DNA of 64,000 nt from Roseovarius sp. MMSF_3281 (lineage in GTDB: Bacteria; Pseudomonadota; Alphaproteobacteria; Rhodobacterales; Rhodobacteraceae): positions 1 through 64,000 of the forward strand of contig NZ_JASHIM010000013.1 of NCBI RefSeq assembly GCF_030733685.1. The letters run 5' to 3'. The translations under genes and the position numbers were made by a program. Within the stretch, counting starts at the first letter, position 1; each line of letters opens with the position of its first letter. The notes under the pieces were generated by a model that was not told the origin of the DNA, ran no database searches, and saw only the letters and a list, made by a program, of their open reading frames with translations. This document shows, one piece after another, positions 34,803 to 45,238 of this stretch.

Positions 34803-36587
34803 CTAGTGATCGGCAGCAGCCGCGCCTGCACCTTTCGGCACGCGGACACTTTCGACCAGATCGTCGATTTCCTGCGGGATCGGATCGCTCGATTTCGACA
34901 CGATGAAGGCCACGGCAAAGTTGATCATCGCACCAACCGCCCCGAAGGAGGTCGACTTGATGGTCCCAAGCAGCGGATCGGCATCGGTGAAGCTGTTCGT
35001 ATCCGGGATGAAGAACCACCCCTTATGCAGGAAGATATAAACCAGCGTCACGATCAGACCGGCCAACATGCCCGCCACGGCGCCCTTGTTGTTCACCTTG
35101 GTAAAGATGCCCATCATCAGCGCCGGGAAGATCGAAGCCGCCGCCAGACCAAAGGCAAGCGCCACGGTCTGCGCCGCGAAACCCGGCGGGTTCAAGCCCA
35201 GGTAGGAGGCCACGACAATGGCCACCGCCATCGCGATACGGGCCGACAGAAGTTCGCCCTTCTCGCTGATGTTCGGGTTGAACTGCCCCTTCACAAGGTC
35301 ATGGCTCACCGCCGACGAGATCGCCAGCAGGAGGCCCGCCGCCGTGGACAGGGCCGCCGCCAGACCACCAGCCGCAACCAGACCGATCACCCAACCCGGC
35401 AGGTTGGCGATCTCGGGGTTGGCCAGAACAAGGATATCGCGGTTGAAATTGGTCAGTTCATTGCCTTCCCAACCGGCTTCGGCGGCCTTGGCCTGCATCT
35501 CGGCATTGCCGTCGTTGTAGTACTGGATGCGGCCATCGCCGTTCTTGTCTTCCCAACCCAAAAGGCCAGTGGTCTGCCATGTCGCCATCCAGTCATAGGC
35601 CGGGTCGCTTTCGATCTGCTCAACCGAAACGGCCTGACCGCTGGTGCCTTCCGGCCACATCAACTCGGTGATGTTGAGACGCGCCATGGCGCCAACCGCC
35701 GGGGCCGTAAGGTAAAGCAAGGCAATGAAGACAAGCGCCCAACCAGCCGACCAACGGGCATCCGCCACCTTGGGCACGGTAAAGAAGCGCATGATCACGT
35801 GCGGCAGACCCGCAGTCCCGATCATCAGCGACAGGGTGAACAGCACCATGTTCAGCGTATCGGCGTGGTGCGCGGTATACTCGTTAAAGCCCAGTTCGGT
35901 CACGATCTGGTCCAGCTTGGCCAGAAGCGGCTCACCCGAAGCGGCGTGATCACCGAACAGGCCAAGCGCCGGAATCGGGTTGCCGGTCAGTTGCAGCGAG
36001 ATGAAGATCGCCGGGATGGTATAGGCAAGGATAAGCACGATGTACTGCGCCACCTGCGTATAGGTCACACCCTTCATGCCGCCGAAAACGGCATAGGCGA
36101 ACACCACACAGGCCCCGATCAAAAGGCCGGTCGTGTTGTCCACCTCAAGGAAGCGGCCAAAGGCCACGCCCACGCCGGTCATCTGGCCGATCACATAGGT
36201 GGTCGAGGCCACGATCAAACAGATCACGGCAACCAATCGCGCGGTGGGGCTGTAGAAACGGTCACCGATAAATTCCGACACGGTGAATTTGCCGAACTTC
36301 CGCAGGTACGGGGCCAGCAGCAGCGCCAGAAGCACGTAACCACCGGTCCACCCCATCAGGAAGGACGAGTTGTCATAGCCGGTAAAGGCAATCAGACCCG
36401 CCATCGAGATGAACGAGGCCGCCGACATCCAGTCGGCTGCCGTCGCCATACCGTTGGTCACCGGGTGAACGCCACGCCCGGCGGCGTAGAATTCGCTGGT
36501 CGATCCGGCACGCGCCCAGATGGCGATCCCGATATAAAGCGCGAAAGACGCGCCGACGAAAAGCAGGTTAAGTGTAAACTGATCCAT
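34803..36587 (-). CDS. Sodium:solute symporter, VC_2705 subfamily (ActP-like)
   Basis: A 594-residue polytopic membrane protein of the SSS family with about 13 helices. It has the family segments ATAADWMSAASFISMAGLI, GGMKGVTYTQVAQYIVLI and LPHVIMRFFTVP. A hydrophilic insertion (about 320-390) between helices contains an acidic, Asp/Gly-rich loop (WEDKNGDGRIQYY) that looks like a calcium-binding EF-type loop. Relatives include acetate permease ActP. The DUF4212 small subunit 11 bases upstream places it in the VC_2705 subfamily. The substrate is probably a short carboxylate. Confidence 0.9.
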   Translation of the reverse strand: MDQFTLNLLFVGASFALYIGIAIWARAGSTSEFYAAGRGVHPVTNGMATAADWMSAASFISMAGLIAFTGYDNSSFLMGWTGGYVLLALLLAPYLRKFGKFTVSEFIGDRFYSPTARLVAVICLIVASTTYVIGQMTGVGVAFGRFLEVDNTTGLLIGACVVFAYAVFGGMKGVTYTQVAQYIVLILAYTIPAIFISLQLTGNPIPALGLFGDHAASGEPLLAKLDQIVTELGFNEYTAHHADTLNMVLFTLSLMIGTAGLPHVIMRFFTVPKVADARWSAGWALVFIALLYLTAPAVGAMARLNITELMWPEGTSGQAVSVEQIESDPAYDWMATWQTTGLLGWEDKNGDGRIQYYNDGNAEMQAKAAEAGWEGNELTNFNRDILVLANPEIANLPGWVIGLVAAGGLAAALSTAAGLLLAISSAVSHDLVKGQFNPNISEKGELLSARIAMAVAIVVASYLGLNPPGFAAQTVALAFGLAAASIFPALMMGIFTKVNNKGAVAGMLAGLIVTLVYIFLHKGWFFIPDTNSFTDADPLLGTIKSTSFGAVGAMINFAVAFIVSKSSDPIPQEIDDLVESVRVPKGAGAAAADH

Positions 36588-36598
36588 CTGTCAGGCCC

Positions 36599-36859
36599 TT
36601 ACTCTTCGCCAACGCCGTGTTCGGCGTCCAGCTTGTTCATCCGCCAGGCGTAAAAGAAGATCAGGCCAAGAAAGACCAGGATCGACCCCTGCTGCGCAAA
36701 CCAAAAGCCCAGGTCGGAACCGCCTACGGCAATCCCCGACAGGGCCGGGCGCAGCAGAATACCGAACCCGAATGACACGAGCGCCCAGATGATCAGGCTC
36801 CCGATGATAAGACGCAGATTGGCTTTCCAATACGCGTTGTTTGAAGACTCTTCGGACAC
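36599..36859 (-). CDS. DUF4212 symporter small subunit
   Basis: An 86-residue protein with two membrane helices (about 16-38 and 52-73) and the conserved start NAYWKANLRLIIGSLIIWAL. This is the small partner found with VC_2705-type symporters. I chose the GTG at 36859 because a GGGAGG site lies just upstream and the family begins there; the longer frame to 36910 reads through that site. The symporter starts 11 bases downstream. Confidence 0.88.
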   Translation of the reverse strand: MSEESSNNAYWKANLRLIIGSLIIWALVSFGFGILLRPALSGIAVGGSDLGFWFAQQGSILVFLGLIFFYAWRMNKLDAEHGVGEE

Positions 36860-36921
36860 CTCTTGTCCTCCCGTTCCAGTTTCCTCTTTGCCGGTGACGC
36901 GGGCGCGCAACCGGCTCTCCC

Positions 36922-37608
36922 TTACGCGACCACCTGTTCGACGATCACGGTCAGTTCTTTTGCGATGGCGTCGATATCGCCCATCGCATCGACACGCTTC
37001 AGCGCGCCCATGTTGTCGTAGTATTCAATCAGCGGCGCGGTCTGCGCGTGATAGGCCTTGAGACGCTGCGAGACCGTCTCGGCATTGTCATCGGCCCGGC
37101 GCTTCATCTCGGTCCCGCCGCATTTGTCGCATTTGCCCTCGATCTCGGGCTGCTTGAATTCGTCGTGGTAGCCTTCGCCGCAGACGCCGCAGGTGTAGCG
37201 GCCGGCAACACGCGCCACCATGGCCGCATCGTCCACTTCAAGGCTGATCGCGGCCCCGATCTGGCTTCCGCTTTCAGCCATAAGTTGATCCAAGGCCTCG
37301 GCCTGTGCCGTCGTGCGCGGGAAACCGTCAAGGATAACACCGCGCGCGCAATCATCGTCGCCCAGTCGGTCACGCAGGATCGCGATAACGATCTCGTCGC
37401 TCACCAAATCCCCGGCTTCCATGACGGCTTTCGCCTGTTTGCCAGCCTCGGTGCCCGCGGCAACCGCCGCGCGCAAAAGGTCCCCGGTGCTCAGTTGCAC
37501 AAGGCCGAACCGCTCTTGCAGCATCCGTGCCTGTGTTCCCTTTCCCGCACCCGGCGGCCCCAGCAAAATAAGATTGGCCGCTGTTTGCGGCGCTTGCGAT
37601 CCGTCCAT
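36922..37608 (-). CDS. adk: Adenylate kinase, zinc-lid type
   Basis: A 228-residue adenylate kinase that interconverts ATP, AMP and ADP. The P-loop GPPGAGKGT is at residues 17-25, followed by the AMP-binding region (STGDLLRAAV), the DGFPRT motif and a long lid. The lid carries four zinc-ligand cysteines (C140, C143, C160, C163), so it is the metal-binding form. The ATG at 37608 has an AGGAGG site eight bases upstream. It lies 62 bases before the DUF4212 gene on the same strand. Confidence 0.97.
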   Translation of the reverse strand: MDGSQAPQTAANLILLGPPGAGKGTQARMLQERFGLVQLSTGDLLRAAVAAGTEAGKQAKAVMEAGDLVSDEIVIAILRDRLGDDDCARGVILDGFPRTTAQAEALDQLMAESGSQIGAAISLEVDDAAMVARVAGRYTCGVCGEGYHDEFKQPEIEGKCDKCGGTEMKRRADDNAETVSQRLKAYHAQTAPLIEYYDNMGALKRVDAMGDIDAIAKELTVIVEQVVA

Positions 37609-38269
37609 CGGTCGAGTCCTCCTGTCCCTATCCGGCATCACCCCCGCAACATCGGGGTGATTGCCCTTGGGTTAGCCGCCGCACTCCTCCGTTTGCGGCG
37701 TCGCAGCAATAATGTTGCGACTTGGGCAGCCCTGCTTGTCCATTCGTTCGCGAACATTACATGGAATCTGTAAATTTTGGAATATGTCCTTGTTAATCCG
37801 AGATTTTTTCGGAAATTTCTTTTCAGAAAAGCCTCTGTTTCTGTAAATTATTTCACACCGCCGGGAATTTGTTTAGTTTTCAAAGCTCTGCTGCCCTTGG
37901 GTAAACCCCCGCACATGCCGCACGACTCTGCATTGCAGCAACCGATCGCCGGCGCATCAACAGGGTGACAAACCGACGCGGCGGGCGACTCAACCATTTA
38001 GCGAATCATCCCCGGCAACGCCCGGCTCATACACCATCAATGCGATCTGCTCCGCGCCTGCCCCCGAACCGGTTTGTTATGTGAAATTTGAAACAGATGC
38101 TCAGGACTTGCCGTTTGGCAGGCAGGGCAAGCTGCGGTAATGTGCATCCAACAGGCCAGGATGGCCGGAACCTAATCCAGAGACGCGTGTGGTGTGTAGG
38201 GAGCACGTGGGGTAACGGAGGGGACTGGCATCCGCCGATTTCCCTCCGTTTTCACATCAAGACGCTGAA
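37609..38269. other. 661-base intergenic region with an AT-rich core
   Basis: No credible gene. About 37755-37900 is visibly AT-rich against the local background and includes the palindromes GTTCGCGAAC (37746-37755) and CTTTTC-A-GAAAAG (37819-37831). It should carry the adk promoter on the minus strand. The right part (38100-38135) has a possible TTGCC/GGCAA hairpin. Short frames at 37777-37968 and 38088-38534 are not supported by codon use. Confidence 0.4.
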
Positions 38270-38689
38270 TCAGGCCGAAACGCCTGCCAACTCACAAATG
38301 ATCTGCCATTCGGACTCGCTTACCGGCTGTACGGACAGCCGCGAATTCTTGACCAGAACCATATCGGCAAGGCGCTCGTCCTGCTTGATCATGTCCAGCG
38401 TCACGGGGGTTTTGACACCCTCAAGTGCCTTGATGTCCACGCATTCCCAACGTGGGTCATCCGTGGTGCTGTCCGGGTGGGCCTCGGCGATCACTTCGAC
38501 GATACCCACAACCGCCTTTTCCTTTTGGCTGTGATAGAAAAAGCCCCGGTCGCCCACCGTCATCTCGCGCATGAAATTGCGCGCCTGATAGTTGCGCACG
38601 CCGTCCCATTCCTCACCCGCATCGCCCTTGGCTTGCTGGTCGTCCCAACCCCAGGTCGACGGCTCGGATTTGAACAGCCAATATCGCAT
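38270..38689 (-). CDS. EVE domain protein
   Basis: A 139-residue EVE (PUA-like) domain protein. The start YWLFKSEPSTWGWDDQ, the motif WDGVRNYQARNFMREM and the basic HSQKEKAVVGIVEV strand are typical. EVE domains bind modified bases in DNA or RNA. It is the last gene of the tsaD-gpsA-yciI-like operon, three bases after the YciI-like gene. Confidence 0.93.
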   Translation of the reverse strand: MRYWLFKSEPSTWGWDDQQAKGDAGEEWDGVRNYQARNFMREMTVGDRGFFYHSQKEKAVVGIVEVIAEAHPDSTTDDPRWECVDIKALEGVKTPVTLDMIKQDERLADMVLVKNSRLSVQPVSESEWQIICELAGVSA

Positions 38690-38692
38690 GGC

Positions 38693-38962
38693 TCAGATCA
38701 CTTTCTTCCACGGGATCAAGTCGACCGACGCAAAAAGCCCGGCCTTGGCATAGGGGTCGTCATCGGCCCAAGCCTGTGCCGCTGACATGTCTTCGACCTC
38801 CAGAATGACCAAAGAGCCCGTCATCTCCCCTTCATCATCCAAAAGCGGTCCGGCTTGCGACACCACGCCGGTTTCCTTGACATAGGACAGATGCGCATCG
38901 CGGTTGGCTTTGCGTATGTTCAGGGCGCCGGGCTTGTCGCGGGCGATCAGGGCAATCAGCAT
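38693..38962 (-). CDS. YciI-like small protein
   Basis: An 89-residue YciI-family protein of ferredoxin-like fold, with RDKPGALNIRKANRDAHLSYV carrying the His/Asp pair seen in the family and the segment GSLVILEVEDMSAAQAWADDDPY. The exact function of this group is uncertain. It directly abuts gpsA and the EVE gene, suggesting one transcript. Confidence 0.88.
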   Translation of the reverse strand: MLIALIARDKPGALNIRKANRDAHLSYVKETGVVSQAGPLLDDEGEMTGSLVILEVEDMSAAQAWADDDPYAKAGLFASVDLIPWKKVI

Positions 38963-39922
38963 TCATTCTTCCTTCAATGGTCGTGACAACAACATATCCA
39001 TAGCCTGCTCCACCTGCAATTCCCCGGCGATCAAACCGGTGATCGCGGCGGTGATCGGCATCTCAAGGCCAAGCGCCCGCGCCTTGGCATGCACCGCTCG
39101 CGCCGTGGCGGCCCCTTCAACGGTTACCGATGGGTCAAAACCCTCGTTTCGACCCAAACTCAGCCCAAAACGATAGTTTCGAGATTGATCCGAGGTACAA
39201 GTCAGCACCAGGTCGCCAAACCCCGACAGCCCTGCCAAGGTCTCTGGTTCGGCTCCAACGGCCTCGGCCATGCGGGTCATCTCGGCAAAGCCACGGGTCA
39301 TCAGGGCCGCGCGCGCGCTATCGCCCAGGGCGGCCCCCATGACAACACCTGCGCCAATGGCCATCACGTTCTTCAACGCCCCGCCCAGCTCGGCCCCGGT
39401 GGTATCACTGGTACGATAAAGCCGTAAGTTGGGCGTTGTTAGAGACTGTTGCAGGGTTGGTCCGGCCGCATTGTCACCACAGGCCAATGTCAGGGCGGTT
39501 GGCAACCCCTTGGCAATATCCGCGGCAAAGGATGGCCCGGTCAGAATGGCCGCCGTCGCCTTGGGGCAAACCTCTTGAATAATCCCGATTGGGCCTTGGC
39601 CTGTGCTCAATTCCATCCCTTTGCAACACGCCACAAGCTGCGCCTGACCAAACGCGCCTTGATGCGCCTCCAAAACGGCGCGCAAGCGCTGCATCGGGAC
39701 AGCCAAAAGTATGATGTCTTGCTTGGAAACAGTCTCTAACTCACTGCAAAACGTCATATTCTCGCCCAAGGGCACGCCGGGCAAACGCCGCTCGTTTCGC
39801 GCCGTGCGCTGCATCTCGGCGATATGGGCCGCGTCATGCGCCCAGAGTCGGACCGGGCGAACCCGTGCCATTGAAACCGCCAAGGCGGTACCAAATGCGC
39901 CCGCGCCCATCACCGTAATCAT
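38963..39922 (-). CDS. gpsA: Glycerol-3-phosphate dehydrogenase (NAD(P)+)
   Basis: A 319-residue cytoplasmic enzyme that makes sn-glycerol 3-phosphate for phospholipid synthesis. The Rossmann loop [10 protein letters not shown] is at residues 6-15; the catalytic region [15 protein letters not shown] and [21 protein letters not shown] are clear. The ATG at 39922 overlaps the tsaD stop by four bases; the longer frame to 39982 lies inside tsaD. Confidence 0.96.
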   Translation of the reverse strand: MITVMGAGAFGTALAVSMARVRPVRLWAHDAAHIAEMQRTARNERRLPGVPLGENMTFCSELETVSKQDIILLAVPMQRLRAVLEAHQGAFGQAQLVACCKGMELSTGQGPIGIIQEVCPKATAAILTGPSFAADIAKGLPTALTLACGDNAAGPTLQQSLTTPNLRLYRTSDTTGAELGGALKNVMAIGAGVVMGAALGDSARAALMTRGFAEMTRMAEAVGAEPETLAGLSGFGDLVLTCTSDQSRNYRFGLSLGRNEGFDPSVTVEGAATARAVHAKARALGLEMPITAAITGLIAGELQVEQAMDMLLSRPLKEE

Positions 39923-41013
39923 GCCTTGGCCCCCTTCTTGCCACTGCCCAGCATCGCGGGGCTGTTTTGATCCAAAGGCCATCGGGGCCGCGCCGCAAGA
40001 TCCATGCCATCACGCCGGCCCAGCGCGAACAACTCGGCACCGGCATAGGCAATCATCGCGGCATTATCTGTGCACAACCTTAGTGGTGGCGCAAGGAACG
40101 CCGCGTCGTGCCTTGATGAAACAGTCTCTAATGCACCGCGGATAGCGCCATTCGCCGCAACTCCACCGGCCACTGCAATCAGCGGCTCAGGCGGGTTTTC
40201 GTCACGGTAAAGCGCCATGGCACGCCGGGTTTTCTCGGCCAGAACATCCACCACGGCGGTTTGAAACCCGGCGCATAAATCGGCCCTGTCCTTATGGGTC
40301 AACCCGCCCTTTTGCGCCACCAGGGCATCCCGCGCTCGTAAAACGGCGGTCTTCAATCCCGAGAACGACATATCGCATCCCGGCCTGTCCAACAGCGGGC
40401 GGGGCAGATTGAACCGGTTTGCATCGCCCTTGGCGGCCTCTTGCTCCACCGCCGGGCCGCCCGGTTGCGGCAGGCCCAAAAGCCGCGCAACCTTGTCAAA
40501 GGCCTCGCCCGGGGCGTCGTCGATGGTCCCGCCAAGCCGCGAGAAATCCTCGGGCCCCCGCACGATCAGGAACTGGCAATGCCCGCCCGACACCAAAAGC
40601 ATCAAGTAGGGAAAAGCCGCCCCATCCGTCAGGCGTGGGGTCAGGGCATGACCGGCCAGATGGTTCACCCCGATCAAGGGCAGCCCCGTGCCCGCGGCAA
40701 TCCCCTTGGCGCACATCACGCCCGACAGAACCCCGCCAATCAGGCCGGGACCGGCGGTGACCGCCACGGCATCGAGATCGTCAAAGCCAACCCCGGCCTC
40801 GCGCAGCGCGGCGGCAACCGAACTGTCCAGCTTCTCGGCATGCGCCCGCGCCGCGATCTCTGGTACGACACCGCCAAAATCTTCGTGCAACGCGGTCTGG
40901 CCGTGTACGACCGACGACAAAACCGCCGCCCCCTCCGGCCCAACCCGCACGACAGCCGCTGCCGTATCGTCACAGCTGCTTTCCAAGCCGAGGATCGTCA
41001 GGGTCTGGTTCAT
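39919..41013 (-). CDS. tsaD: tRNA N6-threonylcarbamoyladenosine transferase TsaD
   Basis: A 364-residue enzyme of the Kae1/TsaD family that installs t6A37 in ANN-decoding tRNAs. The start [15 protein letters not shown], the iron-ligand motif NHLAGH (H118, H122) and the [12 protein letters not shown] segment are conserved. It overlaps gpsA and is divergent from hemD. Confidence 0.97.
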   Translation of the reverse strand: MNQTLTILGLESSCDDTAAAVVRVGPEGAAVLSSVVHGQTALHEDFGGVVPEIAARAHAEKLDSSVAAALREAGVGFDDLDAVAVTAGPGLIGGVLSGVMCAKGIAAGTGLPLIGVNHLAGHALTPRLTDGAAFPYLMLLVSGGHCQFLIVRGPEDFSRLGGTIDDAPGEAFDKVARLLGLPQPGGPAVEQEAAKGDANRFNLPRPLLDRPGCDMSFSGLKTAVLRARDALVAQKGGLTHKDRADLCAGFQTAVVDVLAEKTRRAMALYRDENPPEPLIAVAGGVAANGAIRGALETVSSRHDAAFLAPPLRLCTDNAAMIAYAGAELFALGRRDGMDLAARPRWPLDQNSPAMLGSGKKGAKA

Positions 41014-41084
41014 GGGGTGCCCGTTGCATGAGTGCTGTCAGGCAGGTAACACCAAGGGGTGGCACAGACAACTGCGGACCCCTA

Positions 41085-41813
41085 ATGACGGCAACCATCC
41101 TGATCACCCGGCCCGAGCCCGCGGGTTCAGAGTTTGCCGCGGCATTACGTACAAAACTCGGCAAAAAATGTACGGTTTGTACATCGCCGCTCATGCAAAT
41201 CGAGGTCTGTGCCAATTTGCCCGACCTCTCGAACGTCGGCACCCTGATCTTCACCTCTCGCAATGGGGTTGAAGCCTTTGCAAAGCTTGCGGACCGGCGG
41301 GATATACCGGCCTATGCCGTCGGCCCGGCCACCGGTGACGCCGCCCGCGCCATCGGCCTGTCCGTAACCGAGGGAGAGGGCGACGCAGAACGCCTGATCC
41401 CCCAGGTCATCGCCGATCTGCCCCCGCGACCTTGCCTGCATATCAGGGGCGAGCACGTCGCCGCACCCCTGGCCAAAATCCTGTCTGGCGCTGGAATAGA
41501 CACTGATGAAGCCATTTTGTACCATCAGCGCCCAGTGCCCCTAACACCCGAAGCGCACCGGATTTTGGAGCGGGAGGAAAACGTTATTCTCCCCCTGTTC
41601 TCCCCGCGCAGCGCGCGGTTACTTTTTGCCCAAGCGCACCATGCAAATTGGCGTGCGCGCCTAACCATCGTCGCGATCAGCCAAGCCGCGGGCAATCAAG
41701 TGCCAGAACGCTACCTTGATGGCGTGGTCGTCGCCAAGGCCCCAAATGCCGAGGCCATGCAGCAGGCCGTCGAACAGCTTTGTATCAAAGCCAACCGACT
41801 TGAGGGTCGGTAA
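41085..41813 (+). CDS. hemD: Uroporphyrinogen-III synthase
   Basis: A 242-residue HemD with the two-domain pattern: ILITRPEPAGSEFAAAL at the start, LIFTSRNGVEAFAKL in the first domain, and FSPRSARLLFAQA then ISQAAGNQVPER in the second. It converts hydroxymethylbilane to uroporphyrinogen III in haem synthesis. Sequence conservation in this family is low, but order hemD-Mic60-hemY is typical of alphaproteobacteria. The ATG at 41085 lacks a strong ribosome site; a start at 41028 would add 19 residues with no family match. Confidence 0.88.
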   Translation: MTATILITRPEPAGSEFAAALRTKLGKKCTVCTSPLMQIEVCANLPDLSNVGTLIFTSRNGVEAFAKLADRRDIPAYAVGPATGDAARAIGLSVTEGEGDAERLIPQVIADLPPRPCLHIRGEHVAAPLAKILSGAGIDTDEAILYHQRPVPLTPEAHRILEREENVILPLFSPRSARLLFAQAHHANWRARLTIVAISQAAGNQVPERYLDGVVVAKAPNAEAMQQAVEQLCIKANRLEGR

Positions 41814-41872
41814 CCTGCACAGTAAGGTCCAGAAGGTGCGCCCCGCGCACAAGATTCGAAAGGGTTTTTATA

Positions 41873-43219
<1,347 letters not shown>

Positions 43220-43237
43220 ACCTGAAAGGGCGTTTTT

Positions 43238-44725
43238 ATGCTTTGGTCGATTATTAAAATAGTTGTTTTCGGCGCCCTGGTTGCTGCGGCCGCTTATGGC
43301 GCTTGGTTCCTTCTGGAACTTGACGGCGGGGTACAGATCGTCATGGCGGGATATGAGTTCAACCTCAGCCCGATGATGGCGGTGATCGGACTTTTGCTTT
43401 TGGTGCTGGCAATCTGGATTTTCCTGAAGCTGGCCGGGCTTTTGATCGCGGTTCTGAAATTCATCAACGGCGACGAAACAGCCCTGTCGCGCTACTTTGA
43501 TCGCAACCGTCAGGAAAAGGGGTATCGCGCTTTGTCCGAGGGCCTGCTTGCCTTGGCCTCTGGCGAGGGTGATCTGGCGATGAGCAAGGCCAACAAGGCC
43601 GAAAAATATCTGAAGAAACCCGCCCTGACCAACCTGATCACGGCACAAGCCGCCGAAATGTCGGGTGACCGCAAGAAGGCCGAGGCGGTTTATAAGCGCC
43701 TTTTGAAGAACGAGAACACCCGCTTCGTGGGCCTGCGTGGCCTGATGAGGCAGAAGCTTTCGGACGGGGATACGCAAACCGCTTTGAAGCTGGCCAAAAC
43801 CGCCTTTGCCCTCAAGCCCAAGCATGGCGAGGTTCAGGATGCACTGTTGCAACTGCAGGCCAAAAGCGAGGATTGGCAGGGTGCGCGTGAGACCCTGAAC
43901 GCCAAGCTTAAATACGGCACCTTGCCGCGCGATGTTCACAAGCGGCGCGATGCGGTCCTGGCCTTGTCCGAAGCGCGCGAGGTTCTGGACGAGGGCCAAA
44001 GCATCGAGGCACGCGAAGCCGCGATCGAGGCCAATCGCCTGTCGCCCGATCTGGTACCAGCGGCGGTGTTGGCGGCACGCGGTTATATCGAACAAGGCTC
44101 CAAACGCTATGCAACGCGGGTGATCAAGAAAGCATGGGATGCCCAGCCGCACCCCGATCTGGCCGCAGTCTTTGCCGAGATCGAACCCGATGAAACCCCG
44201 GACAAGCGTTTAAAGCGGTTCAATAAATTGCTGCGCGTTCATCCCGACAACCGTGAGACCAAACTGCTGGAAGCCGAGCTGCATATCGCCGCCGAAGATT
44301 TCCCGGCAGCGCGGCGGGCCTTGGGCGATTTGGCCGAAGGAGATCCGGATGCGCGCGCCCTGACGATCATGGCCGCGGTAGAGCGGGGCGAAGGCGCCTC
44401 GGACGCGGTGGTCAAGGGATGGCTGGCGCGGGCGCTCTCGGCACCGCGCGGGCCGCAATGGGTCTGCGACAACTGTCACCACATCCACGCCGAATGGGCG
44501 CCGGTTTGTGAACATTGCGAGTCGTTCGACACGCTGTCGTGGAAAGCGCCGCCCGCTCAGGCCGTCAGCACAGCCACAGGCGTTGAGATGCTGCCGCTGA
44601 TTGTCGGAACGATTGAAGACAAGTCAGTGGATCAGCACGAGGAAACCGAGGCTGAGGCCGACGTGTTGGATGCCGAGATCGTCGAGGACGACGGCAACAA
44701 GTCTGAGGAAAGTTCCGAAAAATAA
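43238..44725 (+). CDS. hemY: HemY-type protein with C-terminal zinc ribbon
   Basis: A 495-residue protein with two membrane helices (about 5-24 and 44-67) and a TPR-rich cytoplasmic domain (EKYLKKPALTNLITAQAAEM, AVYKRLLKNENTRFVGLRGL). Near residue 410 a CxxC...CxxC pair (CDNCHHIHAEW, CEHCESF) forms a zinc ribbon, followed by an acidic tail. HemY proteins of this kind accompany haem genes in proteobacteria; the precise function is unclear and it is not protoporphyrinogen oxidase. It starts 18 bases after the Mic60-like gene. Confidence 0.9.
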   Translation: MLWSIIKIVVFGALVAAAAYGAWFLLELDGGVQIVMAGYEFNLSPMMAVIGLLLLVLAIWIFLKLAGLLIAVLKFINGDETALSRYFDRNRQEKGYRALSEGLLALASGEGDLAMSKANKAEKYLKKPALTNLITAQAAEMSGDRKKAEAVYKRLLKNENTRFVGLRGLMRQKLSDGDTQTALKLAKTAFALKPKHGEVQDALLQLQAKSEDWQGARETLNAKLKYGTLPRDVHKRRDAVLALSEAREVLDEGQSIEAREAAIEANRLSPDLVPAAVLAARGYIEQGSKRYATRVIKKAWDAQPHPDLAAVFAEIEPDETPDKRLKRFNKLLRVHPDNRETKLLEAELHIAAEDFPAARRALGDLAEGDPDARALTIMAAVERGEGASDAVVKGWLARALSAPRGPQWVCDNCHHIHAEWAPVCEHCESFDTLSWKAPPAQAVSTATGVEMLPLIVGTIEDKSVDQHEETEAEADVLDAEIVEDDGNKSEESSEK

Positions 44726-44727
44726 CG

Positions 44728-44756
44728 CTTCCACAGGGGCGCGCACGGTGCTATAG
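44728..44756 (+). promoter_or_regulatory. Likely tRNA-Thr promoter, overlapping a hairpin
   Basis: CTTCCA (44728-44733), 17 bases, then CTATAG (44751-44756), with the tRNA starting 13 bases later. A perfect 8-bp inverted repeat, GGGGCGCG (44736-44743) with CGCGCCCC (44758-44765), overlaps it and could terminate hemY. Confidence 0.45.
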
Positions 44757-44769
44757 CCGCGCCCCGAGT

Positions 44770-44845
44770 GCCGGTGTAGCTCAGCTGGTAGAGCACGTCA
44801 TTCGTAATGATGGGGTCGTAGGTTCGAGTCCTATCACCGGCACCA
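44770..44845 (+). tRNA. tRNA-Thr (anticodon CGT)
   Basis: A 76-base tRNA with encoded CCA. The acceptor stem pairs 44770-44776 with 44835-44841; the D arm (GCTCAGCTGGTAGAGC), the anticodon stem with loop TTCGTAA, and the T arm (GTAGG TTCGAGT CCTAT) are all standard. Anticodon CGT reads ACG. Accessory DNA begins right after it. Confidence 0.97.
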
Positions 44846-45238
44846 TTACTCTTCACCAACCGTGAAAATTTTCTACTGTAATCAACACCTTCGGCATAGC
44901 CGCAAGGTGACGTTTACGCTTTCGATTTTCAGGCATCCTGATTAGGTTACGTTCAGAATTGGCAGAAAGAGCCGATCTCGGGACTTAATAACCCCACCGC
45001 AAACGGCCGGTGTCGGCCAAAATGACACCTCCTCGATCCCTATGGTCAGGGAGGTACTGGCGTATGTTCAGGGCTCCGGCCTAAAGGCCAGCGCGGTCGT
45101 CTCTTGACGGCTTACTAACTCCCCAGCCGCCAGAGCCTCCAATCCGAAAACCGCGCATGCGTCCCAGATTACCGGACAACGTACAGTTAAGGCCTGTCAG
45201 CAAAAGCGGGGCCTGGCATTTTTCATGGGGTCGACCGT
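44846..45238. other. Gene-free 393-base stretch after tRNA-Thr
   Basis: No gene or integrase remnant is recognised. A GGCC-TAAA-GGCC hairpin core lies near 45080-45095 and an ACCTCC...GGAGGT pair near 45025-45056. No second copy of the tRNA 3' end is seen here or elsewhere in the window. It marks the change from housekeeping to accessory genes. Confidence 0.4.

Noticed and set aside
34806-36653. A 615-codon open frame on the plus strand opposite the symporter
   Set aside because: His/Arg/Gln-rich translation without family features; it is the antisense shadow of a GC-rich real gene.
41149-41182. GTACAAAAC / GGTTTGTAC inverted pair near the hemD start
   Set aside because: Lies within the coding sequence of hemD and has no partner sites; probably chance.
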